From positions 248,001 through 312,000 of the forward strand of contig JAQTZE010000001.1 in assembly GCA_028687935.1 (NCBI GenBank): a stretch of DNA of 64,000 nt. Direction: 5' to 3'. Positions 8,519-16,291 of this stretch are shown one piece after another. Source of the stretch: Sulfurimonas sp. Lineage in GTDB: Bacteria > Campylobacterota > Campylobacteria > Campylobacterales > Sulfurimonadaceae. The notes below the pieces were generated by a model. It was not told where the DNA came from. It did not search any database and worked only from the letters and a program-made list of their open reading frames with translations. The stretch's first letter is position 1; every line of letters starts with the position of its first letter. The translations under genes were made by a program, and so were the position numbers.

Positions 8519-8939
8519 TTAATTCCTTGATAGCTATAATAATCGCATCATTTTCTACTCTAAGAGTTTTAGAAAAATCATATGAAAAATCAAAAATATC
8601 TATTTTTAAAAAATGAGGGGTATCGATAGTATATGAACTCTCACCACTCTCAGCTGCAATAACTTTTGCACTGCCTACGATAAGGTTTGCTAGTTCTAAA
8701 ATCATATCTATCAAAGTCTCCTCATCACTCTCATCTTCTTCTAGAAAAAGTTTTGAAACTCTTTGTACAAAACTTGGTTCTGCAGCAATATAGACTCTAT
8801 GTTGTCTGCCATCAGCGGTGTTTATATCTAGATAAGCAATAAGTGTTCTCTTTTTTGTCTGTATATCTTCAATCGTGCTTGGTAGGCGGATTTGATGTTG
8901 ACAAAAGTTTTCACAAGCTTCTATTATGGTTTTTAACAT
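8511..8939 (-). CDS. cheX: CheX/CheC-family chemotaxis phosphatase-like protein
   Basis: 142 residues with the CheC/CheX/FliY motif E82-x2-N85 within LIDMILELANLIVGSAK, where the acidic-Asn pair is used for CheY-P dephosphorylation. Only one such motif is present, as in CheX. The rest is a beta-rich scaffold. It is the first gene of the cheX-fliN-fliO operon, transcribed from a TATAAT element at 8962-8967. The role is inferred: it should tune CheY-P near the flagellar switch. An alternative is a split N-terminal half of FliY, since it is directly followed by fliN. Confidence 0.72.
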   Translation of the reverse strand: MLKTIIEACENFCQHQIRLPSTIEDIQTKKRTLIAYLDINTADGRQHRVYIAAEPSFVQRVSKLFLEEDESDEETLIDMILELANLIVGSAKVIAAESGESSYTIDTPHFLKIDIFDFSYDFSKTLRVENDAIIIAIKELNG

Positions 8940-8961
8940 TTATTGCCTTTAATTTGAAAAG

Positions 8962-8967
8962 ATTATA
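8962..8967 (-). promoter_or_regulatory. -10 element for cheX-fliN-fliO
   Basis: TATAAT on the minus strand (AAAGTATAATC), 22 bases upstream of the cheX ATG. I looked for a sigma-54 site here and found none. Confidence 0.55.
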
Positions 8968-9069
8968 CTTTATGCAATCTCAAAGTAAAATTAAAATACC
9001 CAATGAAGGGAAGATACAACTACACTAAAGGCGCATTGGAGTAGAATTTCAAAAAAGATTAGGTCGTTT

Positions 9070-9801
9070 ATGTTTGAATTAATTTCCGTTGGTATCATCG
9101 TTGGATTTTTATCTGGTTTTTTTGGCATAGGTGGCGGTACTATTTTAGTACCTCTGTTGCTGATTCTCGGATTTGAGACGAAGATGGCTATGGGTACATC
9201 TGTTTTGCAGATGGTTTTTAGCTCTATGTACGGAAGTTATCTCAATCATAAAAACAAAACACTCGACTTGGGTCTGGTTATGACTATAGGTATCGGTGGT
9301 TCTCTTGGTGCGCTTCTTAGCGGCTTGATAACATCGAGCTTTGAAGACAAGACTCTGGAGATCATCTTTTTTGGTTTCGCTGCGTTTGCATTACTGCGCC
9401 TTTTTTTTAAGACAAAAGAGCATCAAACGCAACGCGAAGTCAACAAAGTGATACTCTTTGTTTTAGGCTTCTTTTTAGGTGCTGCTAGTATTGCTATTGG
9501 TGTCGGGGGCAGTGTGATTTTAGTTCCTATTTTGGTTGGATACTTTTATGTTCCGCTCAAGAGTGCTATTTCGGCAGGCCTCTTTTTTGTTGTCTTTTCA
9601 TCTATCGCCGGTTTTATTTCGCATGCTACAGCAGGGCATATAGAGTATGAAAAAGGACTCCCGATTGCAATTGCATCTTTACTTGGTGTTTATATTGGGA
9701 TTTTATTAAAAGATAGAGTTAATGTCGTCTTACAAAGAAGATTATTGGTATTTTTTTATATTATAATTGTCTCCTATTTAGGACAAAGAGTATTTCTATA
9801 G
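9070..9801 (+). CDS. TauE/SafE-family membrane permease
   Basis: 243-residue polytopic protein, about eight membrane helices, built as two homologous halves. Each half begins with the family signature: GFLSGFFGIGGGTILVPLL near residue 12 and AIGVGGSVILVPIL near residue 142. Members export or import organic sulfonates, sulfite or related anions. The sequence alone does not tell the substrate. It precedes uvrA by 9 bases and may be co-transcribed with it. In a sulfur-oxidising bacterium a sulfite or sulfur-compound role is attractive but is inference. Confidence 0.85.
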   Translation: MFELISVGIIVGFLSGFFGIGGGTILVPLLLILGFETKMAMGTSVLQMVFSSMYGSYLNHKNKTLDLGLVMTIGIGGSLGALLSGLITSSFEDKTLEIIFFGFAAFALLRLFFKTKEHQTQREVNKVILFVLGFFLGAASIAIGVGGSVILVPILVGYFYVPLKSAISAGLFFVVFSSIAGFISHATAGHIEYEKGLPIAIASLLGVYIGILLKDRVNVVLQRRLLVFFYIIIVSYLGQRVFL

Positions 9802-9810
9802 AGGATTTTC

Positions 9811-12642
9811 ATGAAGAACAAAGATGTGATAAAGATAACAGGTGCAAGAGAAAATAATTTAAAAAATATTAATTTAACGATTCCAAAAAATAAGCTTGTT
9901 GTGATGACCGGCTTAAGCGGAAGCGGAAAGTCTACTCTTGCGTTTGATACACTCTATGCGGAGGGTCAAAGACGTTATATGGAGTCTCTCTCTTCGTATG
10001 CAAGACAGTTCCTTGACCGTGTCGGGAAACCTGATGTTGATAAGATAGAAGGGCTCACACCTGCTATCGCGATAGATCAAAAGACAACTTCTAAAAATCC
10101 GCGCTCAACGGTAGGAACAATCACAGAGATTTATGATTATCTACGACTTTTGTATGCACGTGTCGGTACACAGCATTGTCATAAGTGCGGCAAAATAATC
10201 TCACAAATGAGTGCTTCTGACATCATCGCCGAGGTGGCAAAACTCCCAGAAGGTGCGAAACTTGTCCTACTGGCTCCGCTTGTCAATGAAAAAAAAGGCT
10301 CGTACGCAGATATGCTCGAATCACTCGTGCATAAAGGGTATGTCCGCGCTATGATAGATGGTGTGATGGTGCGTTTGGACGAAGAGATAGAGCTTAGTAA
10401 GACTAAAAAACATACGATAAAAGTCGTTATAGACAGAGTTGTCGTCAAAGAAGAGAATAAAGAACGTATCGCCGCAGATGTCGAAAAAGCGCTCAAAGAG
10501 AGTTACGGAGAGCTTGAGATAGAGATTCTCAACCACGAAGAACTGGGACTAGCAAAAAACCATATGCATTATTCAGAACACAACGCTTGCTTTGATTGTA
10601 AAATCAGTTTTGATCCTCTTGAACCACTTTCATTTTCTTTTAACTCACCAAAGGGTGCGTGTAGTGAATGTGATGGCTTAGGGCTGCGTTATGCGCTTGA
10701 TCAGGAGAAGATTATCGATCAGGATCTCAGTGTTGAAAAAGGTGCTGTAAAGATTGTTTATGGCTTTAACAAAGGCTATTACTTCACTTTCCTCAAAGGT
10801 TTTTGTGCTGCAAATGAGATTCCTATAGATGTACCCTATTGTGAACTTGAAGAGCATCAGAAAAAAGCAATACTTCATGGCGGCATAGAAGAAGTTGCGT
10901 TTTTATGGAAAAACCATACTGTTAAACGTATGTGGCCAGGAATCGTACGTATTGCTTATGATATGTTCAAAGATGAAAAAGAGCTCGCTGATTATATGAG
11001 TGAAAAAGTATGTAATATCTGTAACTCGCATAGACTCAAACGCGAGTCTTTGGCTGTAAAAGTCGGGGGAAAAGGTATTGCGGATATCTTAGATATGCCT
11101 ATCGCAAAGAGTTACGAGTGGTTTGCTGATGATAAAAACTTCAGCACACTTGATGCAAAAGGCTCACAGATATCGGCTCCAATCTTCAATGAACTTCGTG
11201 AGCGTCTCTACTTTTTATTTGATGTAGGATTGGGCTACATAACTCTCGGACGTGATGCGAGAACGATAAGTGGTGGTGAAGCACAACGTATCCGCATCGC
11301 TTCTCAGATAGGAAGCGGATTGACGGGTGTTATGTATGTTTTGGATGAGCCAAGTATCGGTCTACATGAGCGAGACACACAAAAGCTTATCAAAACTCTC
11401 CGTAATCTTCAAGAAAAAGGCAATAGCGTTATCGTTGTTGAACATGATAAAGAGACGATAGAAAACGCAGACTTTATTGTTGATATCGGAAGTGGTGCAG
11501 GAAAATTCGGTGGAGAGGTGGTCTTTAGCGGAACATTAGCAGAACTCAAAAAAGCAAAAACGCTTACAGCTGATTATATGTTTGGCAGAAAAAAGATAGA
11601 GTATTTTTACAGACGTCCTCAAGAGAAGTTTATAGAGATCAAAAACGTAAGCCTCAATAATATCCATGAGCTCAGCGCAAAAATCCCTCTCAATAACTTT
11701 GTCTGTATCACGGGCGTCAGCGGAAGCGGAAAGAGTTCACTGATACTGCAGACACTTTTACCGACAGCAAGAGAACTCCTCAACCATGCGAGAAAAGTCA
11801 ACAAAGTCGCAGGTGTCGAGATAAATGGCCTTGAACATGTAGATAAAGTTATCTATCTTGACCAAAGTCCAATAGGCAGAACTCCACGCTCAAATCCTGC
11901 GACCTATACGGGTGTGATGGATGAGATACGTAATCTTTTTGCCCTTACAAAAGAGTCTCAAATACGCGGGTATACTTCTTCGCGTTTTAGTTTCAATGTT
12001 AAAGGTGGACGCTGTGAAAAGTGTCAAGGCGAAGGACAAATCAAAATCGAGATGCACTTTTTGCCCGATATTATGGTCAAGTGTGACGCCTGTAACGGAC
12101 ATAGATACAATAAGCAAACGCTTGAAGTTTTCTATAAAGGAAAAACAATCTCAGATGTACTCAACATGAGCGTTGATGAAGCCTACGAGTTTTTCAAAGC
12201 AATACCAAAGATAGAGCTGAAAATGCAGACTTTAGTCGATGTTGGACTTGGTTACATCACCCTTGGACAAAACGCAGTGACACTCTCAGGCGGTGAAGCG
12301 CAGAGAATCAAGCTCTCTAAAGAGCTTAGCCGTAAAGATACGGGACAAACGCTTTATATCCTTGATGAACCTACGACGGGACTGCATTTCGCGGATGTGG
12401 ACAGACTTACAAATGTACTACACAACTTTGTAGAACTCGGCAACAGTGTTTTGGTCATCGAGCACAATCTTGATATGATCAAAAACGCAGACTATATCAT
12501 CGATATGGGACCTGAAGGCGGCTCAGGCGGTGGGCTTATCATTGATGAGGGCACACCCGAATCTATGGCAAAAAGTCATACAAAAACAGGCTCTTATACA
12601 GGCTTCTACCTCGAAAAAGAGCTTGCGTTTCATAATAAATAA
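9811..12642 (+). CDS. uvrA: Excinuclease ABC subunit A
   Basis: 943 residues, normal length. UvrA dimers find bulky DNA lesions and load UvrB in nucleotide excision repair. It has two ABC ATPase modules: Walker A GLSGSGKS at 34-41 with signature TISGGEAQRIRIASQIG, and GVSGSGKSS near 634-642 with LSGGEAQRIKLSKELS. Walker B segments VLDEPSIGLHERD and ILDEPTTGLHFAD are intact. Zinc modules are visible: CHKCG, CxxC...CxxC at ~255-285 (CFDCKISF, CSECDGLG) and CEKCQGEGQ with CDACNGHRY. Several copies of the AAACGCAG octamer fall in it (11463, 12270, 12483). Confidence 0.98.
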   Translation: MKNKDVIKITGARENNLKNINLTIPKNKLVVMTGLSGSGKSTLAFDTLYAEGQRRYMESLSSYARQFLDRVGKPDVDKIEGLTPAIAIDQKTTSKNPRSTVGTITEIYDYLRLLYARVGTQHCHKCGKIISQMSASDIIAEVAKLPEGAKLVLLAPLVNEKKGSYADMLESLVHKGYVRAMIDGVMVRLDEEIELSKTKKHTIKVVIDRVVVKEENKERIAADVEKALKESYGELEIEILNHEELGLAKNHMHYSEHNACFDCKISFDPLEPLSFSFNSPKGACSECDGLGLRYALDQEKIIDQDLSVEKGAVKIVYGFNKGYYFTFLKGFCAANEIPIDVPYCELEEHQKKAILHGGIEEVAFLWKNHTVKRMWPGIVRIAYDMFKDEKELADYMSEKVCNICNSHRLKRESLAVKVGGKGIADILDMPIAKSYEWFADDKNFSTLDAKGSQISAPIFNELRERLYFLFDVGLGYITLGRDARTISGGEAQRIRIASQIGSGLTGVMYVLDEPSIGLHERDTQKLIKTLRNLQEKGNSVIVVEHDKETIENADFIVDIGSGAGKFGGEVVFSGTLAELKKAKTLTADYMFGRKKIEYFYRRPQEKFIEIKNVSLNNIHELSAKIPLNNFVCITGVSGSGKSSLILQTLLPTARELLNHARKVNKVAGVEINGLEHVDKVIYLDQSPIGRTPRSNPATYTGVMDEIRNLFALTKESQIRGYTSSRFSFNVKGGRCEKCQGEGQIKIEMHFLPDIMVKCDACNGHRYNKQTLEVFYKGKTISDVLNMSVDEAYEFFKAIPKIELKMQTLVDVGLGYITLGQNAVTLSGGEAQRIKLSKELSRKDTGQTLYILDEPTTGLHFADVDRLTNVLHNFVELGNSVLVIEHNLDMIKNADYIIDMGPEGGSGGGLIIDEGTPESMAKSHTKTGSYTGFYLEKELAFHNK

Positions 12643-12648
12643 TCTCTC

Positions 12649-12684
12649 TTTCTAATGTGTTATAGTTTAATTGCACATTAGAAA
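12649..12684. repeat. Inverted repeat downstream of uvrA
   Basis: TTTCTAATGTG (12649-12659) and CACATTAGAAA (12674-12684) form a perfect 11-bp stem with a 14-base AT-rich loop. There is no U-run after it on the plus strand. It may work as a terminator or RNA-stabilising end for the uvrA transcript. Confidence 0.6.
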
Positions 12685-12760
12685 ATCTCTCAGCAAAAAA
12701 TAAATAGCAAAAATAAATCTTCCTGCGTTACAATCAAGAAAAATATTAGGATTGTAGCTT

Positions 12761-13825
12761 ATGAATACTCCCTCAAAAAAAGAAGCAATAAAAGGCGCAT
12801 TTTTTGGCGCTATCGTCGGTGATGCTCTTTGTCTAGGCTCTCACTATGAGTATGATGCCAAAAAAATCTATGAAGCGTATGGAAAAAAACCAATAGAGAA
12901 GTTTATGTCTCCTGGGGAGATGATGGGCGGAGAGACGCATGGCATAGGTTGGGGTCAGCGGAACTACCATCCTGGAAAAAGTGCAGGCGGCACTACGGAT
13001 TATGGAGATTATAATATTTTAGTCCTTGAACATTTAGCGGCCATTTCTGATACACCGCGTCCTTTTTCTGTGCCAAATATGATTCCACACTGGATGAAAC
13101 GCTTGGAAAATGGTTGGGGTTCATGGATATGCACAATGACAAAGGAGACCTACGCGCAAGTGCGTCAGGGTGTGCCTGTTGAGCGTCTTGGCGGTATCTC
13201 AAACGCAATGGCGATTCGTCATGTGGCTGCGCATGGATATTATGAGAGTGAAGATGAACTTGTTGATGTGGCGAGAAAAGTGATGTTTACACACACAAAC
13301 GCAGAGGCACTTGGCGGGGGAGAGTTTTTCGCTCGTGTGACACATCGCGTTTTAAACGGACAAACCCCAGCAGATGCTATAGAGATGGTTGCAGTACAGA
13401 TGGGTGGCTTTTTTGAGCAAAAAGTAGCACAGGCAATTGCAAAGTATAAAGAAGAATCAGATGAAAACGCAGCCCTGCATCATGAGCTTTTTAGTGATGA
13501 TCTGGCTATTACGAGTATGGCACGGCTTTGGGATGTCGGTAGAAGTGAGCCTATCAAAGTAGGAAAAGCTAGTCCTACAGAGGGAACACTTCCTGGCGCA
13601 GTATACTTTATACTCAAGTACGCAGATAAAGAAGATGGGCTTATCAAAGCACTTCAAGCAAACGCAATGGTAGGTGGAGATAATGCTTCGCGTGCTATCG
13701 CAATTGGTATGGTTTTGGGCGCATATATGGGTGTAAACGCAATCCCAAATAAGTTCAAAGAGACGCTTGAGCAATGGGAATATTGTGAAGCTCTGTTAGA
13801 TAAGTTACCACTTCTAAAAGCATAA
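12761..13825 (+). CDS. ADP-ribosylglycohydrolase-fold protein with altered metal motifs
   Basis: 354 residues. The fold is recognisable from KGAFFGAIVGDALCLGSHYEYD at residues 11-32 and from the C-terminal GGDNASRAIAIGMVLGAYMG near 304. In active DraG/ARH enzymes the metal-binding motifs are TxDDT near the N-terminus and GDTDT near the C-terminus. Here they read TTDYGDYN (78-85) and GGDNAS, so several Mg2+ ligands are replaced. It resembles the J1-crystallin-type branch of the family. It may be inactive on ADP-ribose or act on another substrate. It is a lone gene with its own short leader; seven copies of the AAACGCA word lie within it or at its end. Confidence 0.75.
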   Translation: MNTPSKKEAIKGAFFGAIVGDALCLGSHYEYDAKKIYEAYGKKPIEKFMSPGEMMGGETHGIGWGQRNYHPGKSAGGTTDYGDYNILVLEHLAAISDTPRPFSVPNMIPHWMKRLENGWGSWICTMTKETYAQVRQGVPVERLGGISNAMAIRHVAAHGYYESEDELVDVARKVMFTHTNAEALGGGEFFARVTHRVLNGQTPADAIEMVAVQMGGFFEQKVAQAIAKYKEESDENAALHHELFSDDLAITSMARLWDVGRSEPIKVGKASPTEGTLPGAVYFILKYADKEDGLIKALQANAMVGGDNASRAIAIGMVLGAYMGVNAIPNKFKETLEQWEYCEALLDKLPLLKA

Positions 13826-13875
13826 GCATATTAAACAATATTAATATTATTATCTATAAATATTTCAAGTGGTGA

Positions 13876-13881
13876 TATAAT
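13876..13881 (+). promoter_or_regulatory. -10 element for the lipoprotein gene
   Basis: TATAAT within GTGATATAATGAATC, 38 bases upstream of the ATG at 13919. The rest of the leader is AT-rich and a good AAGGAG Shine-Dalgarno precedes the start. Confidence 0.6.
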
Positions 13882-13918
13882 GAATCAAGTAAAACACTAG
13901 AAATTCAAGGAGTTTTAA

Positions 13919-14356
13919 ATGAAAAAGAGTATTTGTATAATTGCTGCTACGTCAATGCTTTTACTAAGCGGATGTGCAACAAATAATGGTCCTGAGTATG
14001 ATGGCAACAGCTACAATCAAATCAAACGATACGATACGGGTGTTGTGATAGAAAGCCGTCCGGTCATCATTAGTGACGATGGAAGCGGAAAATTCTTAGG
14101 TGCGATAATCGGTGCAGTTGTGGGCTCTACTATGGGGAGAGCAAGTGGTCGAACACTCGCTACTCTTGGCGGTGGTTTGGCTGGTGCGTATGCGGGAAAT
14201 GAGATAGGTAAAGCAAACGCAAGTGAACTTACAGTAGAACTTGACAACGGGGATAATGTCGTCGTCATCGCAAAAGGCAAAGAGATCTTTGCAGGTGATA
14301 GAGTCAAAATAATCAAAGATGGCTCAAGAGTAGCGCAAGTCTATCGCATAGACTAA
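13919..14356 (+). CDS. Outer-membrane lipoprotein with glycine-zipper 2TM domain
   Basis: 145 residues. A signal peptide ends in the lipobox LLLSGC, giving a lipid-modified Cys19. The middle has a glycine-zipper hairpin (FLGAIIGAVVGSTMGRASG, then GGGLAGAYAGNEIG) as in SlyB/Pcp and 17-kDa surface antigens. The C-terminal ~45 residues form a small beta domain. Such proteins sit in the outer membrane and contribute to envelope integrity. It is preceded by AAGGAG and has its own promoter; ppaC follows under a separate one. Confidence 0.85.
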   Translation: MKKSICIIAATSMLLLSGCATNNGPEYDGNSYNQIKRYDTGVVIESRPVIISDDGSGKFLGAIIGAVVGSTMGRASGRTLATLGGGLAGAYAGNEIGKANASELTVELDNGDNVVVIAKGKEIFAGDRVKIIKDGSRVAQVYRID

Positions 14357-14377
14357 TCGCGTTTAAAAAAAGTTCAG

Positions 14378-14383
14378 TATAAT
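14378..14383 (+). promoter_or_regulatory. -10 element for ppaC
   Basis: TATAAT in TTCAGTATAATTACG, 28 bases upstream of the ppaC ATG and just after the lipoprotein stop. Confidence 0.6.
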
Positions 14384-14411
14384 TACGAAAAATATTACAA
14401 AGGTTATCAAA

Positions 14412-15329
14412 ATGTCAACATATGTTTTTGGACACACAAGCCCTGATAGCGACTCTATCGTAGGCGCTATCTCTCTTTCTTATCTTAAAAATCAAATTGG
14501 TGAAGATTGTATCCCGACTCGTCAGGGTGAAATCTCTGCTGAAACTGAGTTTATCCTCAACAAATTTGGCGGGACGCTGCCTGAACTGAAAACTTCAGTT
14601 GCGGGTGAGAATGTCTACATCATAGATTTTTCTGACAAAGCACAGGCTCCAAAAGATATCATGGAAGCTACGATATTAGGTATTGTCGATCACCATAAGC
14701 TTGGAGATTTGACGACTGATACTCCTCTTGAGTGCTGGATACGCCCAATAGGCTGTTCAAACACTGTTGTAAAAGAGATGTATGACCACCACAAAATAGA
14801 GATACCAAAAGATATCGCAGGAATGATGATGCTCGCTATCCTCAGTGATACAGTTATCTTCAAATCTCCTACATGTACAAAAGTAGATACAAAAGCCGTA
14901 AAAGAGCTTGCACAGATATGTGGTGTTGAGAACTATAAAGAGCTTGCTATGGAGATGTTTATAGCAAAATCTGCGGTAAAAGGTGCGAGTGCAAGAAATC
15001 TCAATACAAGAGACTATAAAGAGTTTGATATGAATGGTACGAAAGTCGGTATCAATCAGCTTGAAATGGTAGATATTACGGCACTTGATGACCGTATTGA
15101 TGATCTTTTTGAAGATATGGCAAAATTAAAAGAGGAGAGCGGACTTCATACTATTATGGTTCTTTTGACGGATATCATGATCGAAGGCTCAAAACTTCTC
15201 GTCATTAGCGATGATGCAACTAAAATAGAGGCTGCGTTTAATGTAAAACTTGAGAACTCTCAAGCGTGGCTTCCAGGTGTTTTAAGCCGTAAAAAACAAG
15301 TTATCCCTTTCGTTCAACCACAATTTTAA
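14412..15329 (+). CDS. ppaC: Manganese-dependent inorganic pyrophosphatase
   Basis: 305-residue family II (DHH) pyrophosphatase. Metal ligands are visible: GHTSPDSDS (His, Asp and Asp, residues 7-15) and VDHHKLGD near 96, with the DHHA2 tail containing VLLTDI and LPGVLSRKKQVIP. The enzyme splits pyrophosphate made by biosynthetic reactions, in the cytoplasm. No CBS or DRTGG regulatory insert is present, so it should be the short, unregulated form. AAAGG lies upstream of the start. Confidence 0.95.
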   Translation: MSTYVFGHTSPDSDSIVGAISLSYLKNQIGEDCIPTRQGEISAETEFILNKFGGTLPELKTSVAGENVYIIDFSDKAQAPKDIMEATILGIVDHHKLGDLTTDTPLECWIRPIGCSNTVVKEMYDHHKIEIPKDIAGMMMLAILSDTVIFKSPTCTKVDTKAVKELAQICGVENYKELAMEMFIAKSAVKGASARNLNTRDYKEFDMNGTKVGINQLEMVDITALDDRIDDLFEDMAKLKEESGLHTIMVLLTDIMIEGSKLLVISDDATKIEAAFNVKLENSQAWLPGVLSRKKQVIPFVQPQF

Positions 15330-15447
15330 TCTTCTATTTCAGATTTTGCCTTCTCAGGCAGAGTCCGAACTCTTCTTTTATTCCTTTTAGTAATGTAAAG
15401 CAAATAAACTAACAAGAGAATAGTATAAAACTCCTTCATATTTTAGA

Positions 15448-15453
15448 TAAAAT
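15448..15453 (+). promoter_or_regulatory. -10 element for the 15477 gene
   Basis: TAAAAT in TTTAGATAAAATTTC, 23 bases upstream of the ATG at 15477. The preceding 118 bases after ppaC hold only weak short hairpins (GCCTTCTCAGGC) and no coding region. Confidence 0.45.
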
Positions 15454-15476
15454 TTCAAAAACATAAGGATAAAAAT

Positions 15477-15773
15477 ATGGGCAAATTTGACGCATTATTT
15501 GAAGACGAAGATGATATTTTTAGAGGAACACCACGTTCAAGATATTGGGATATACACAATCAAACAAGTGTTGACCTCAGACAAGATGAGTTTGACCTTT
15601 TGGTAGAGCGTATCGCTGCGATGGAGATGATGCTTGCTGAAACTTATGACTATGACACCTTAGATAGAGCTATCAAGTCATACTGCATCAACAATATGGA
15701 TAAAATGGATGACCTCAAAAAAAGTGTTTATATGGAACTTGCAGGGCAACTGATCTATAGAGTTGCTGACTAG
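15477..15773 (+). CDS. Small hypothetical protein
   Basis: 98 residues, soluble, acidic, predicted helical. It begins MGKFDALFEDEDDIFRGTPR and has no cysteine pair, signal or nucleotide-binding motif. I do not recognise it. AAGGA before the ATG and a plausible -10 make it a real gene. It is monocistronic and convergent with the PH-domain gene 12 bases further on. Function unknown. Confidence 0.6.
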   Translation: MGKFDALFEDEDDIFRGTPRSRYWDIHNQTSVDLRQDEFDLLVERIAAMEMMLAETYDYDTLDRAIKSYCINNMDKMDDLKKSVYMELAGQLIYRVAD

Positions 15774-15785
15774 CTAAGATTTTTA

Positions 15786-16277
15786 TTAGTGATTTTTTCT
15801 TTTATTGGAGTAGTGCGTAGCACTTACAATATCTCCAATAATCGCTCGGTGGTAGAGATAGGGCTCTTTGATATTACTGATGACAAATCTTCCACCCGAA
15901 GTCGTTAAAACCTCCAGCGTACCTACATCAATGATATTTTTAAATCTCTCACTTACTGGTTTGATATAGATGGTACGGATATCTGCAAGCTGTATAGGAA
16001 ATATCTCGCGTTTTTTATGTCCCTTGAGGATGATGAGACGTTTTTCTGTCAAGATACAGTGATAGGATGCCTTCTCTTTTATCTCATGCAGATTGACATA
16101 AAAAGTTCTGATAACAAGTACAGCACCGATGACACCGATCTCATACTCATACCCGATAAAAAGAAGCAGTGCTCCAAGCGCATAGAGTGAAGCAATACTG
16201 CTGTAAAAAGTTTTTGAAATCTCAGCCTGAGCTAAGATCGACTCACCATCTTTGAGCATCTTTTCTATGCGTTGCAT
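15786..16277 (-). CDS. PH-domain membrane protein
   Basis: 163 residues. Two adjacent membrane helices at about residues 28-60 (SLYALGALLLFIGYEY and IGVIGAVLVIRTFYV) are followed by a bacterial pleckstrin-homology-like domain with TEKRLIILKGH and a strand-rich tail ending in TSGGRFVISNI. Such YdbT/YvdB-like PH proteins are membrane-associated and of unclear role. It follows the acyl-CoA ligase gene by 14 bases on the minus strand and is probably co-transcribed. Confidence 0.65.
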   Translation of the reverse strand: MQRIEKMLKDGESILAQAEISKTFYSSIASLYALGALLLFIGYEYEIGVIGAVLVIRTFYVNLHEIKEKASYHCILTEKRLIILKGHKKREIFPIQLADIRTIYIKPVSERFKNIIDVGTLEVLTTSGGRFVISNIKEPYLYHRAIIGDIVSATHYSNKRKNH

Positions 16278-16291
16278 CTTCTCTCCTTTAT

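Noticed and set aside
15723..15738. Sigma-54-like TGGAAC-TTGCA-GGGCA inside the 15477 gene
   Set aside because: The -12 box lacks TT, it lies in coding sequence, and nothing starts downstream on this strand.
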